Shown here in pieces: positions 46,887 through 58,841 of a DNA stretch of 64,000 bases. Numbering within the stretch: position 1 is the first letter of the stretch; every line of letters starts with the position of its first letter. Under the pieces are notes generated by a model. The model saw only the letters and a program-made list of their open reading frames with translations, made no database searches and was not told the origin of the DNA. The DNA is taken from the NCBI RefSeq assembly GCF_000005505.3, contig NC_016131.3, positions 806,001-870,000 on the forward strand, written 5' to 3'. The position numbers and the translations under genes were made by a program. Source of the DNA: Brachypodium distachyon (taxonomy: Eukaryota; Streptophyta; Magnoliopsida; Poales; Poaceae).

Positions 46887-49800
46887 TCATTGGAACTGGG
46901 CGCCTGGACCCACAGCACCGAACCTTGCACCCGCCACACCGACACCGGCATTGGCTGGCCGTGCCACGACAACATTGTCATCGGCAAACAGCGCCTTGAT
47001 GAACGAAGGAGTCTTCAGGGGACGTCGACCAGTCATCCGCGGGTATACATCTTCCAGGAAGTAATACACATGGCCAGCAATCATACCCTGAAAGGAAGAA
47101 ACACAATTTGTCAGTTAAGAGATGCATGGTAATTTTGATCTAGAAGAAAACAAATAGGTCTTGCAGATGGTCAATGGATAAATTTGTCACAGAATAAAAA
47201 ATGAAAGTGCCAAACAGCAGAGTAAGCAGGCAGAACATTCCAAAGAAAAGGTAATTATGTTGATCCAAGCGTGCAGATGTGATCCATTTTATTTTCAGAA
47301 TTTTGAACACTGAATAATCTGTAGTGAGTATGACAGTAACACATGAAGAGTGCGCAAAGCAAATTACTCACAGAAGACACTAGCCAGCTGCATACACAGG
47401 TTTGTAGCTCTAGCGACTCTCAACTAACACACTATGAGCTCATTCCAATCAGGGAAATGATGCTTTCAGTTTCTGTTATTTTAAACCATGTTCAAACCTC
47501 CAAAAGTTACCAGTACCATCTAGCTAATGCTTAAAACCATAAAACCATCACCAGGTTTTCAACAGCCATGAAACAAAAGAAGGCAGGTTCGTAGGAAACC
47601 AAAATTAGGCCAACAAAAATCAAGACCGCATTTAGGCAGAGCGACTAAAGAGAGACTAAGTGATTACCACGTTACAGACAATAGACCAGAAAGCGGCGAA
47701 AGATCAACAATTGAGACAACGGGAAAACTGACTAGAAAATGCAGAGTTGAGCCTGAACCAGGCATCCATCAACAATTCAATATGTTGTTGATATGGGGTA
47801 ACTGAGTAGAAAATGCAGAGTTGATACTGAAACAGGCATCTATCAACAATTTGGTATATATTATTGACATGGCTACTTGCACACTTTGCAAGCAGTCAAT
47901 GCCAAAGCAAAATGAACTATGCAAATGTAAGCACATGAAATCCATTGTCTAGAGAAAATCTCAAACACATCCTGCACAGTCTGACAGAAAATGTTGCAGA
48001 AAAAAAATATTGCTGCAGATCCACATGAGAAGAATTAAGTACTACTTAATAATGTTCGGTCAGTTAGCAATTCCATGGCTTAATGACCAGACACAATGTT
48101 AACAGCATTGACTCTCAACCAAAATAAAAATAGCCACCACAATTGTCACTCTAAAATTCATGTGGTTGAGAAAAAACATACCAACAGATCCACCCATGTG
48201 CTGCTCCCAACGAGAACAGAGAATCCAAGAAGGACCTGCAAATTAAAAGAAAACAGTTCACACTGGTGTTTTGTCTTGAAAATGAAATAGCCCAAAATCA
48301 ATACATGTGGCCCCTCTTAAGACCAAGTGACAGATAAGGTTTAAGACAATTTCAATAAGTAGTGCACTCCACCTATATACAGATTCAGATCTTGTGAATC
48401 AATACTCATGCAAGAAGAAATATCAATTTTATATGTGTAAGCTCATCAAAGAAGTAATGTCAGATGAGAATCAAGGGGATGGATGCAACACTTACCCAAG
48501 GTAAGTAAGCAGCAGTGAAGGTGAACAATCCCAAGAAGCTCATATGAATTAAGGGATTGTGTTTGCTCCAGACATAAACCTGCCAAGCCATACCATAGGT
48601 AATATTAATGTTCTGCCTCAGGCACCCAAAAAGGATAGCTCTTAAAGTCAGGACTTCCAAAGTATGTGTCCTAGCATTGGCAAAAAAAAAATTTGAAAAT
48701 TGTAAATGCTTGAAGCCTTCAACTTAATCACATACCATCATAAACGTCAATGAATTGCTCAGGAAGAGAATTTTGGCAAATTTCTCAGAAATGTAAGGTA
48801 TCATCCCACCAATCAGAACAATGCTAGTTAGGACAGTAGCACCAAACAAGAGCATGTAGAAGAAGTCAGCAGTTCTTCCTCTGAATGAGTTCTCCTCAAG
48901 AAGTTTGCAGTACCGTGCAAGAAAAAACATGTGGAACAGAAAATCCAAATCTGGAAACAAGAATAATCAGATTCGATAATAAGAGTAAAGGGGCTTCGGT
49001 TATGCATAAAAATTATCCCATAATAAACAGTAATAAATGTATAAAGCCTGAGGAAGAGCACAGGAATCATATGTGTGCAACAAGCTAAGAATGTGCAAGA
49101 ACTTGCTTCAGTACACGTGAACTAGTAGCGTATAAAAGCTAGGAATACGCAAGCACTCGTGTTTTGCACGAGCACTGGTAAACTAGTAACGTGTCCAGAG
49201 ATACCGCATATGTCGGATTTAGAGTTACAAACCAATGCTAGATTCTTTCCACATTGGCAATGTACTGTAAGTGGAGTAGCGGACAAGTCACCAGTTAACT
49301 GTTCTCGGTTACCGTTCAAAGCATACAACATTAATTTTACAAATCTACTTCCTGTCTGCGCATTCAGTTTGATACGCCAGCTAGCACAACGCGACAAATG
49401 AACGGTCATAACCGTTTTTAATACAAAATTGTGGTACGCACAGCTTAACAAGCATCAAGCACCAGTAGACCAGTAGCATGTAACGCAGACGAGCCTTCAG
49501 CGATCGGAGTCAGTATGCCCTACAAATGCTGTAGCATCTCCATATGCTGCTGTTTCACGCCGATTCGACAAAACATACTTTCGATTTCAGAGTACATGAA
49601 GTCGATTCCCCCATTGTAGCTTCTGTCCTTATGAAGCGCGGCAAATAGAGTGACATTTAAGCAACGAATCTACGCGGCCTCGTTAACCTTTTGAAAACCG
49701 GGAACCTACACCCATCGCACGCCATGCCCCAGCCTATCCGATTCCATCATACAGTTCGGACCAAGATAGAAGAAGGTAAGCTGCATTGGATGGCATACCC

Positions 49801-50181
49801 ATCTTGCGGAAGTAGAGGAAGTTGGTGACGAGGCGCCAGATCTCGTAGTGCTGCACGACCAGCTTGGGGTTCAGGTAGAGGTGGTACGGCGAGATGATCT
49901 GCAGCAGCAAGTGGGGAGAGGAGGAAGACAAAACACTCACTAGGTCATCATCAACAATTCATCATCATATCAATCGGCAGACGAACCAGGGGACGAGACG
50001 ACTCGAACAACAAACCCCCGAATCACGACGCCCGGTAAGAGAAGAGAACCGGCCGAGGGCCGGTAGGTGAGAAGGGACGTACGTCGAGGGTGCAGCCGAC
50101 GGTGGTGACGACGGCGGCGGTGAGGTAGGAGCGCGTGATGATGGGCATCTGCCGGTACCACTCCTCCACCGCCTGCGCCAT
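46887..50181 (-). CDS. DER2: Derlin-2 (Der1-like) ER membrane protein, 250 aa, 6 exons
   Basis: Exons are 50181-50083, 49898-49799, 48950-48736, 48579-48496, 48235-48182 and 47087-46887, all GT-AG with continuous phase. The N-terminus MAQAVEEWYRQMPIITRSYLTAAVVTTVGC and the sequence PYHLYLNPKLVVQHYEIWRLVTNFLYF are diagnostic for Derlins. Rhomboid-like features follow: WR in the L1 loop, FFLARYCKLLE, several membrane helices (YMLLFGATVLTSIVLIGGMIP, LFTFTAAYLPWVLLGFSVLVG), then GMIAGHVYYFLEDVYP, which carries the GxxxG-like HVYYFLED signature. The catalytic Ser/His of active rhomboids are absent, as in all Derlins. The product works in the ER membrane in retro-translocation of misfolded proteins (ERAD) with HRD1 and CDC48. 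The length matches the known rice protein. A perfect ERSE lies upstream, consistent with unfolded-protein-response control. Confidence 0.94.
47727..47874. repeat. 74-bp tandem duplication in Derlin-2 intron 5
   Basis: Copies at 47727-47800 and 47801-47874 share 'tagaaaatgcagagttga' and 'caggcatc.atcaacaatt' with about 80 percent identity. They are intronic and lack coding effect. Confidence 0.75.
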
Positions 50182-50518
50182 CTCCTACTCCCCCGCGAAA
50201 CCCTAGCTCCTCCCTCTCCCCCGGTGAGCCCTCCTGGACCTGGACTTACTTGGGGCCGGAATCGCTGGCGCAGAATCGAAGAGCGAGCGGAGGAAGAGAT
50301 GAACAAGGGGGCGATTGGGAGATTCTGAGATTGGGGGCAGGTGGGTTCGAAGAGCGTTGGAGAAGAGAAGAGACTGCGGGGCGTTCTGGTGTTTGATCTC
50401 TTCGTCTGCAAGAGGACTAGAGGAGCGGATGAGTGCCGGGTCACTGACAGGTGGTCTGGACCAGGCGAGGGGTCCTGCGGACGGGCCCCTCGTGTCGGTG
50501 GCAGGCGACGTGCTTCGA

Positions 50519-50537
50519 CCAATGGGATGGCGCCACG
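50519..50537 (+). promoter_or_regulatory. Perfect ER stress response element (CCAAT-N9-CCACG) upstream of Derlin-2
   Basis: CCAAT at 50519-50523, nine bases (GGGATGGCG), then CCACG at 50533-50537. This is the exact ERSE layout recognised by NF-Y plus bZIP28/bZIP60-type factors. It lies about 340 bp upstream of the Derlin-2 ATG. A GACGTG core, another bZIP site, sits about 15 bp to its left at about 50507-50512. Confidence 0.8.
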
Positions 50538-50639
50538 TCTTAGAAACACGTCGGACCGGGGTCACGCCGGTGCGGGCCCATGTATGTTTCGCGAAGTCTA
50601 ACCCAAGAAGTAAAGAAAGACGTGCGTGCGTGTTTGTGT

Positions 50640-51950
50640 GCAACCAAACAACTCGATTTGTCCCTAAAGAAAAACGATTAGGACTCTATTTTAGTTTAGA
50701 TAAAACTCAATTACTGTCGAAATTTAGATATATTTAGAAATGACTTAGTGTATAGATACATTCAGATTTAAGTCAAAGTTAAGACATTCTTTGTTAGACG
50801 GAGGAATACTTGTTCTTATTATTCACATTCGTGTGTATTCAATTTGATATACACCCGCAAAAAAAAGCTGATATACGATGCATCGTCCTTACATGCCTTA
50901 ATTTTGTATATTGTTTTCAATTTATTGCAAAGATAGATTTCTTCGAGCGTATTTGAAATACCCATAGATTTTTGGGTAGCACTACTGGTGACATACAAAA
51001 CAGTTGTTTTACGATTTGTACAGCAGAGTTGATTCTTGAGACCAAATTTATTAGTTTCTTCTTTCCTTCTTTCATGTGGGTGCGAGCAAAAGATGTGGCG
51101 TCGATATAGACAATGTACGTGTTCGAAGCTTTCAAAGCCATAGCCATGTAGACGAGGTCGAGGTAACAATGTTTACAGAGACAAGGAAAATTACAGATTG
51201 GAAAGCTATCTATTACATTGTAGACACACCACACCACACACACTCATTCACTCACAAACTACATCGTGGAACGCCTTGAGATCAATGAAATCATTGCTAG
51301 CACCTCATTGTGAACAGGTACATTGTCTACCACTGAAAAGGTGATTAGCAACGTCAAACTTGAGGTTTGATCACTGATGGGTTGGGAGTATAACTACCAC
51401 TATAACCATCCAACCATTTATAATCCTAACTCTTCTCTTTTCTGGTTCTCTCGCCTCCACACTTCTTTGGTCTTCTTATTTGATTTCGACACCAAATATT
51501 CTTAAAAGAGTTTAGAGGTAAGGTTTACGAGGAGAGTGATGCCACATGTACGATTTTTTTCTTACGACGTCAAGTGTTCAAACATACTCATTTTGTGTCG
51601 CTGGGTCACGTCAGCTCAACAAGCCATTCACGATTCATCCGCTGGGGATTTCACTACGTCGTAGGGAAATCTTAGGAAAACATTCGCGTGCCAATCATTT
51701 ACATTATAAGAATGACGCCAAAATCAAATAATAAGACGAAATCGGTCAGAGAGCTAGAGGGAGAAGAGTTGGTATTAGAAATGTTTATATTTCTAAAAAG
51801 GATTAAATACTGACAACTGGATGAAGATAAAAAAAGAGCTAGTTTTAGCCACTCAATCGAAAGGACTAAAAATGTAAAGAAAACGAGCTCAAAAGTCAAA
51901 ACCCCTGTCTATTTAATCCATCTTTTCGTTTTTTTTCATCTCGAAGCGTC
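50640..51950. other. Intergenic region between divergent Derlin-2 and histone-fold genes
   Basis: AT-rich and without a supported gene. A degraded Stowaway half is seen at about 50700-50805 ('atttagaaatgacttagtgtatagatacattc', ending GACGGAGGAATA), related to the element at 55996. The right end is the promoter of the histone-fold gene. Confidence 0.45.
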
Positions 51951-52052
51951 CGCGCGGTGACGAAATATTTTGAACCAATTCCTCTTCCTCCTCCCCTAGG
52001 CGGCCAGGACCCGGCGGCTCCCCTCGCCGGAAGACCGGAAGAGACAGCAGCC

Positions 52053-55000
52053 ATGGCCGGGAAGAAGCGCGCCGCAGCAACCCCCGCCCCTCCCCCATCC
52101 GCCAACTGCCCCGACGGCGCCGTCGCCTCCATCCCCAGCGCCAAGCGCGGGCGCGGCAGACCCAAGTCGACGGCCCCCACCGCCGCCAAGCGCGGGCCCG
52201 GATCGGCGGCCCCAAACTCCGGCGCCGCCAGCGAACTCGCTGCTCCGAAGCCCGGGAAGATCGGGGCCCTGAAGAAGAAGGAGCCCCAGGAGGAGGGGAG
52301 TAAGCGTAAGAAGCAGCAGGCGGCCGGCGGGGCAGAGAAGGCCACGACGCCCGCGAAGATGATGAAGAAGAAGGGCGGCGGCGAGGCGGAGCCCGGATCT
52401 CGGAAGAAGAAGGGGAAGCAGGAGTCATCCGGCGAAGCGGCGGAGAAGCCCGCTACCGCGAAGAAGAAGAAGCAGGCGTCCAACGGGGCGGAGAAGGCCA
52501 CGTCGCCCGGCAAGAGGAAGCGCGGCGACGCGGAGAAGCCGAAGAGCGCGAAGAAAGCCCCCGCCGCTGCGGAGAAGCCCACGCCCACCAAGAGGAAGAA
52601 GAAGGAGGACGGCGAGGCGGAAGCCAAGAGCGGAAAGAAGAAAGGCTCGCCTGCAAAGAAGGCGGCGGCGGCTGCTGAACCTGGCTCGTGCAGCTTCCCG
52701 ATGTCGCGGGTGCGGTTGCTGATGCGGGACGAAGACGCCAGCATGCGCGCTACCAACGAGACCGTCTTCCTCATCAACAAGGCCTCGGTACAGCTCCCTC
52801 CCTCGTTTACTCCAATTACAAATTATGCAATGATTTCTGTTAGGAATTAGAAATGGGAGGCCTGGAGCTTGGTGCCACCATCCAGAAGCGATAATGCAGA
52901 GTAGAATCTGTTTTAGCTACTGAGATTTAGATTGGCCATGCCATCAGCCTGTCGTATGCCCGCAAGGTGTTCGATGAGTTGTCTATGATGTTCTCACCGT
53001 CACAGTTTGTGTCTCTACCTTTGGTTGGTATATCGTATGTGAAGTTGCCTGATATGTCCATAGTGTGATATTGTGTTGAGCCAAATTTCAACATAATAAG
53101 CTTTCTCTACTTCTGCTGCTACCAAACTGTTGTTAGCCGATACGTGAGGTCTTCCTTCGTAGTATATCCGGTATAGATTGTGTTGCTTCTTTCTTCTATG
53201 TACTGGTCCATTTTGTTGGCTTTAGTTTCGATAAGCATGCCCGCTTGAAAATTTTAAGTTAGCCTAGTAATTCTTATATAAGAGGTTCATTTAAGGAAAC
53301 ATGTATTCTTTTAGTAATATATATTACTCAAAGAGAGGGCTCGCGGAGTCCGAGTCTGTTTCAGAGACTATGAATCCGAGTCACATGCGGGTAGGTAGTT
53401 CCGCCAGAGAGTAGCAGCTGCCTTTTGACTAGCTTTTCGAAAGCAAATGGACCGAAGGGTTTTAAGTCTGTAATGATGCTACTTATTACAACCCGTAGGC
53501 TTAGGACTTGGCTTCTGAAGACTTCGGCGTTCCTTGAGTCCCAAATACACCACAGAATTGCTGATAAAATGGAAGGCCATATGATTTCGCCTTGCTGCAC
53601 TGGGCATGGGGTTCTCCAGAGCTGCTGGATGGAGGATGCAATGACGTCAATATGTAGTGCCCTCCAAATCCTATTGGATGCATTGTGCTGGAAGAACAGG
53701 TGGTTGGCGTTACATGGTAGTTCTGTAGGGAGATTGGTCGGTAAGCATCGGGTGTGCGAGCCGAGTCATTTTTTTGGAGTAGAGCAACGTGTGCTCTATT
53801 TAGGCTTCCAGCGCCGCATGATAGGGAATGGAAAGAGGTCAAAATATCCATTATTTATGTTTTACAGTAGGTCAGAATTTTCTATAAAAGCTAGGACCAA
53901 AGCCAACAGGCCCAGGGCTAGCATTTACGTTCAACCCTAGGAAGGCGTCTTTGATTTCTTGATGAGTGAAAGGTTGTGAAAGATGGTCTTAGCTGAGGGC
54001 AGGGGGTTGGTTATATGTCATGCAAATTAAAGGTCCAGGATGTTTGCTTGGGGGTGCCTTGGATTTCTGAGAAGTAACTAGTGAGGAGGCTTGATTTTTC
54101 GATCAAGAGAATAGTTGATACAGTTGTCCTTTTGCAAAAGTTTACAACTGCTGTTAATAACTTGATATTGTATTTCCAGAATTTTTTTTTTAACTATCGA
54201 TTGACTTGTATGTATTGTCAATCAATCATCACAAGGTACCATGTACACTTGATTGGATTCATGAGACTGCACAGTATCTAGGCTTAGTATTCCTAGGTTT
54301 TCCTTTTACTTAAACATAATGTTTCTTGTACAATTGATAGACTTAGGTCGTCCTTGAGCTAAATTAGCCGAGGAAATAATGAAAATCCATATGTATATGG
54401 AATTTAAATAACGGCTGGTATCTAGTGCATGCAATAGGACTTCCAGAGGTAAAAGGTAATCTTCAACCATCAGATCCAAAAGAGGAGTTGACCAAACCCC
54501 AGATAACCCCTACTGCTTTAAGCAGTGCCATGCTTTACACCATTGATCTGTGCACCTATTGGACTGCCCAAAAAGAGACACACTGAGGTTCTAGACAGCT
54601 GGCTTATGCTACCAGTTGGTGTAGTAAGTCGGTAATCAAGGGCGGTGACAGTGATATGTATGCACAAGTAGATAACCGCTGCACTGTGCTCCTCCAATTT
54701 CCTCTAGTTGCTCCAATAACTTGATCTGTCTTTGTGCCTTCTCTTTCTTCATCTTGCCAACTTAGGTGCTTAGCCTTCCAACAAATGTTTAATTGGTGCC
54801 TGTAATTTTTTTGAGCACCAAGCAAGAAGGCCATGTGCAACTGATTGAAATTTCAGATTTCCAATTTCGCAAGGGAACTCTGGTGCTTAGATTTGTGTGA
54901 TGTGCATGGATTTCAACTTGTTTCTTGTACTGCTGAAGGGATCATAACATCCCTATAGTTGAAAGTCACGTAATTTCAATGCATTGATCACCAGAGGAAG

Positions 55001-56769
55001 TTTTTTCTTGGTTCAACATGTAAACAGTACCTGCAGCAACATATAGTTGAGATTTGAGAAAGTCAGCACATGAGAAACGGTCAGCGTGGTATAACTAGTG
55101 TGGCCTCCTTCAGATATATTTTTTTTTAAAATTGCTTCTCTTTCCTTGTTCTTTGTTAATATTTATAAAAGAATATGGGAAAGCGATTGTAAGCATCCTT
55201 GGGTGCTTACTGCATAACTACCACCATGAGGATAGCCGGATGGCACAGCATAAGGGCTTTGCATTTGTCGAGTACTAGAAGATAGGACATAGGTTACAGA
55301 TGACGACCGAGTGACGAGAGATTGATAAACTATTCTTTTATTGGTAACTATATATTGATTAGTACATGCAGGTGCCCCATATATACATGATCCTCAAAAA
55401 GGATCGTATCTCTAATTCTATATCTAATTTTCTACTCCCTCTGATCCATAATAAGTGTCTCAGATTTAGTACAAAGTTGTACTAAGTTTGAGACACTTAT
55501 TATGGATCGGAGGGAGTATTTAAATAAATAAATGGTATATGCTTTATTTATTTGACTGCTGCCTTATATAACAATGGTGGCAGGCTCACCTAGTTTATCT
55601 TTGTCCCAACCTACATTTATGTACCGATGCCATTCATTTTGGAATGCAGTATGCTCGTTAATATTTTCTATACAGTAGGAATGCTTGTTAATATGCAGTG
55701 AACTAGCAATTTGCCATCATCTGAAATTTTAACTGGATACTCATGTTGTACTTGTACCTCCAGGAGCTATTCTTGGAGGCATTTGCGAAGGATGCTCATC
55801 AGAATGCCCTGAAGGAACGTAAGAAGTCAATTGCCTATGATAACCTTTGTAAGTGGTCATTCTTATTTTCTTAATTTCTCTAGTCATATTTTTAAGGAAC
55901 CCATTTTTCCTTTTGGTGATTATATGCTGAAAGACAATGTGTATGAAAAACCATACACGGGTATACAGTTGATGCTGATAGCTGTAAGTTAAGTACTCCC
56001 TCCGTCCAACAAAAGATGTCTCAAGTTTGTCAAAATTAGAATGTATCTAGACATGACTTGGTGTATAGATGCATTCAAATTTGGTCAAAGTTGAGACATC
56101 CTTTATTGGACGGAGGGAGTAGGTTATTATAATTTCTTACCATAGCGTTTGGATGTTTTCTGCTGCTCTTGTTTGAGTAGGCTACCTGGCATCCCCAAAT
56201 ACACTTTGCATGTGCCTTTGCAATAGGTATCTGTTTTTTTTATGGCAATCTTTAGGCTTTAGCCGTACAATTAGCGTTCGATATCATTGGATGTTGTGTT
56301 TACACTGGCCTTTTCTCGGGGGCCTGTTTTGGTGGCAACCCCTAGATATATATCTCCCTCGTGGTTACAACTTACAACTGATTACTGAAGTCCCTTCTTT
56401 CTGTATAGTCCATTCGTTTAACCGAAAAACCGAGTGTCATGTCATCACTTGCAGTTCCCCTTTTATTTTTCGTTTCTGATGTTCCTTCTTGCAGCATCTC
56501 ACATCAACTATTGACTCTACTCTCAATTTTTCAGCAACATCAGTGTGCAACCAGAAACGATACAAGTTTCTATCAGGTAAAAAGCTTATCCCATTTCGTT
56601 CAAATCTGTCAAAAGCCTGCATTAATCGGCAGAGTTCTAGTCTGCCATGCAGCAACATGACTACTGACGTTCCATTTCTGCCTTCCCTTTTTCTTATTGT
56701 TCAGACTTTGTTCCGCTGAGAGTCACAGCTGGAGATGCTCTGAAGGCAACTGCTGTGGACAAACCTTAA
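52053..56769 (+). CDS. Histone-fold protein, DPB3-1/NF-YC10-like (DNA polymerase epsilon small-subunit type), 308 aa, 4 exons
   Basis: Exons are 52053-52787, 55764-55848, 56535-56576 and 56705-56769, with phases 0, 1 and 1. The start is the first ATG (MAGKKRAAATP). The first about 205 residues are Lys/Ala/Pro-rich low complexity with an AT-hook core (RGRGRPK, about 33-39) and many KKKK patches that serve as nuclear signals. The histone fold begins at about 211 with FPMSRVRLLMRDEDASMRATNETVFLINKAS and continues ELFLEAFAKDAHQNALKERKKSIAYDNL, VCNQKRYKFLSDFVPLRV, the CBFD/NF-YC fold spread over all four exons. Arabidopsis DPB3-1 (NF-YC10) pairs with a NF-YB-type partner and boosts DREB2A in heat stress; Dpb3/POLE4 proteins serve in polymerase epsilon. 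Which role applies here is not determinable. The 3 kb first intron holds a LINE fragment and a MITE; intron 2 holds another MITE. Confidence 0.88.
53340..54080 (-). mobile_element. LINE (non-LTR retrotransposon) fragment with internal deletion
   Basis: On the minus strand, frames reading PFTHQEIKDAFLGLNVNASPGPVGF and LNRAHVALLQKNDSARTPDAYRPISLQN are the start of a plant L1-type reverse transcriptase. These are followed almost directly by the zinc-knuckle-type C-terminal region (IIWPSILSAILWCIWDSRNAEVFR). The catalytic RT core is missing and the frames are shifted and interrupted, so it is dead. It lies antisense in intron 1 of the histone-fold gene. Confidence 0.8.
55435..55516. mobile_element. 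Stowaway-type MITE, 82 bp
   Basis: Almost a perfect palindrome, with CTCCCTCTGATCCATAATAA at the left and its complement at the right. Flanking TA target duplications are at 55433-55434 and 55517-55518. In intron 1 of the histone-fold gene. Confidence 0.9.
55996..56119. mobile_element. Stowaway-type MITE, 124 bp
   Basis: CTCCCTCCGTCCAACAAAAG at the left and its near-complement at the right (CCTTTATTGGACGGAGGGAG). TA on both sides. In intron 2 of the histone-fold gene. Confidence 0.92.
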
Positions 56770-58841
56770 ACTCCATCGGGGCATGCTAGGTTCTTCTGCA
56801 GCCTGTGGCCTGTGCAATGGAGTCATGGGAGATGTACAACATGGAGTCGGTGTAGGTAGGTAGAGCTGTTTGTAGCTCGTCGTGGACTGTCGAAACGGAG
56901 TTTGGACTCTGAACTTGAGAAACAAGAAACAGAAAACTTGGGTCGAGGGCTGAAGAAAAGCTGTCTCGCTGAACTGGGCAGCTAGCTAGCCAGCCGGTTG
57001 TAAGGTAAAGTACACCTTTCAGAGCTGAGAAGCAAACGGTCCTGTGATAACATGCCAACAAAAGAAAAACTGTGTAACCTGAGCCTTGCAGCTTAACCTA
57101 CACATCTTCTAAGAAAAGGAAAAATAAACTTAGGAAAAGGAAAAATAAACTTAGGCTAGGCACCATCACCGTTAATTATCATTATTTGTTAGTACTAGTG
57201 CATTGCTTGAGTTGGGGTTGAAGAAATGCTTTACACTTTGCTTAGTGCAACGCGTGGCGATCCTGCAAGCAGTACCTATGGCTTGCAGTAGCATCTACGA
57301 CCGCGTTGGGTGTATTTTCCTGGCACACTCCTCTTGATTCTTCTCAGCGCAGGAGTGCTCCGGCAGTAGCGTGGATCCGCGAGCCGAATCACCGGGGTTC
57401 CTGTCAAGCGTCAACGCTTAAACTCGGGATGCAGGCTAGGCGTCCGTTGGCTGCTGCAACACACACGTGCATGCCACATGATCTCGAGTTCTTGCCCCTT
57501 TTTTCTTTAGATGAAAGGAGCATCCTGAGTTTTTGACCCTTTTTTCTTTAGATGGAATGAGCATCCTGAGTTTCTGACCCTTTTTTTCTTTAGATGAAAC
57601 TAGCATCCAGAACTCTTGACCTTAAGCTCCAGCTGCTCGAAAGAACACGGCTCACGGATCACGGGAATGTGCACCTGCATATGTTTTCAGATGTACCTAT
57701 GCTGGATTGTACTACTCCTTTGAGCCTGAATGCTTTCTGAGAGGCTTTGAGCCTGAATGTTGTTTGTACACGTTGGTGCATATGTACGCAGTCGACAGGC
57801 AGGCCATGGCCGGTTCGGTTGCCCCACAACACGTTTCCGTGTGCGCATGAGTAGACACCTTTTACTTGGCTTATATTGTATGGTCAGATGAGTACGAATA
57901 GCATCAGTTAAGACAGTCCATTCAACAATGGCAACTAATTAAATCCCGGACCAGAAAGAAAGAAAGATGGTCTGTTCGGCCGATCGCGGCCGGCCAACGG
58001 CCAACCTATACACAAATCTGGCCAGCGGCACCACGGCCACCAAATTGGTAAACCTTCAAGCACCACCCATTTGGCAAGCTTCAAAGACCTCAAGTTAATT
58101 GCGCCAAATTCTGACGCTATACTAGTACTGTATACTCGGATTGAGTACTACCGACCGCGTGGACGGGTCAACAAGTACTGGCGTTGCACAGCAACAACAA
58201 CAGCAAGAATGCGTGCAGAGAAGACGAAGATGGTTACTAGAACGGCGCGTGATCCAAGGAACCGACCGACAGCCAGAAAAAGGAAATCCATTTTGTTTAA
58301 TCGAGCACCCTCCCTAGATCTCAGGCTTAGCTCCAACCACCCACACCATGCAGTTGTTAGAGAGATTCTTGCAGAGGAGCTACTGCCTGCATCTGCATTC
58401 CTGGATCTGGGATCGGAGCTCAGCTGCTGCCTATATATGTTCCAACCAATGAACACATACATCGTTGTTGAAGACTAATACAAGTAGAATTGATTTTTAG
58501 GAAACAGCAAAAAAGCAGACACTGATCGATACCAAGAAGAAGTCGTATATATCGTGCTACTTACTGACAAATGGTGAAATGCAGTAGTCCTAAAACTAAG
58601 TATACAAAAAGAAAAATGTATATCCTCATCCTCCTCTTCGTCTCCACATCAAAACAAAACACGTATGGAGTTATTGCTCGTCGATCCCATGTATCATCTC
58701 TCTTCCGCTAAAGAATCGGCACCCAAGAATTGACCAAGAATCTAATTAACAAAGGACAGATCAAAAGAATTACTCCAGCTTCAATCTCCCGTGGATCGAA
58801 ATCGCCATTGGCCGTGGATTGCTTGCACCTCCCGTCCCTCA
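56770..58841. other. 3' UTR of histone-fold gene and spacer
   Basis: The first few hundred bases are the presumed 3' UTR. A 21-bp duplication (aaaaggaaaaataaacttagg) occurs at about 57113-57155 and a 41-bp triplication at 57486-57610. Frames at 58071-58478 begin without an ATG and have no domain. No gene is supported. Confidence 0.45.
57486..57610. repeat. Three copies of a 41-bp tandem repeat
   Basis: Units begin at 57486, 57527 and 57568, each GAGTT(T/C)(T/C)TG(A/C)CCC followed by a T-run, CTTTAGATG and an AGCATCC end. The spacing is exactly 41 bases twice, with a few substitutions. Confidence 0.9.

Noticed and set aside
58071..58478. 135-codon plus frame
   Set aside because: Begins at a non-ATG codon and has no domain; the reverse strand also has a similar-length frame.
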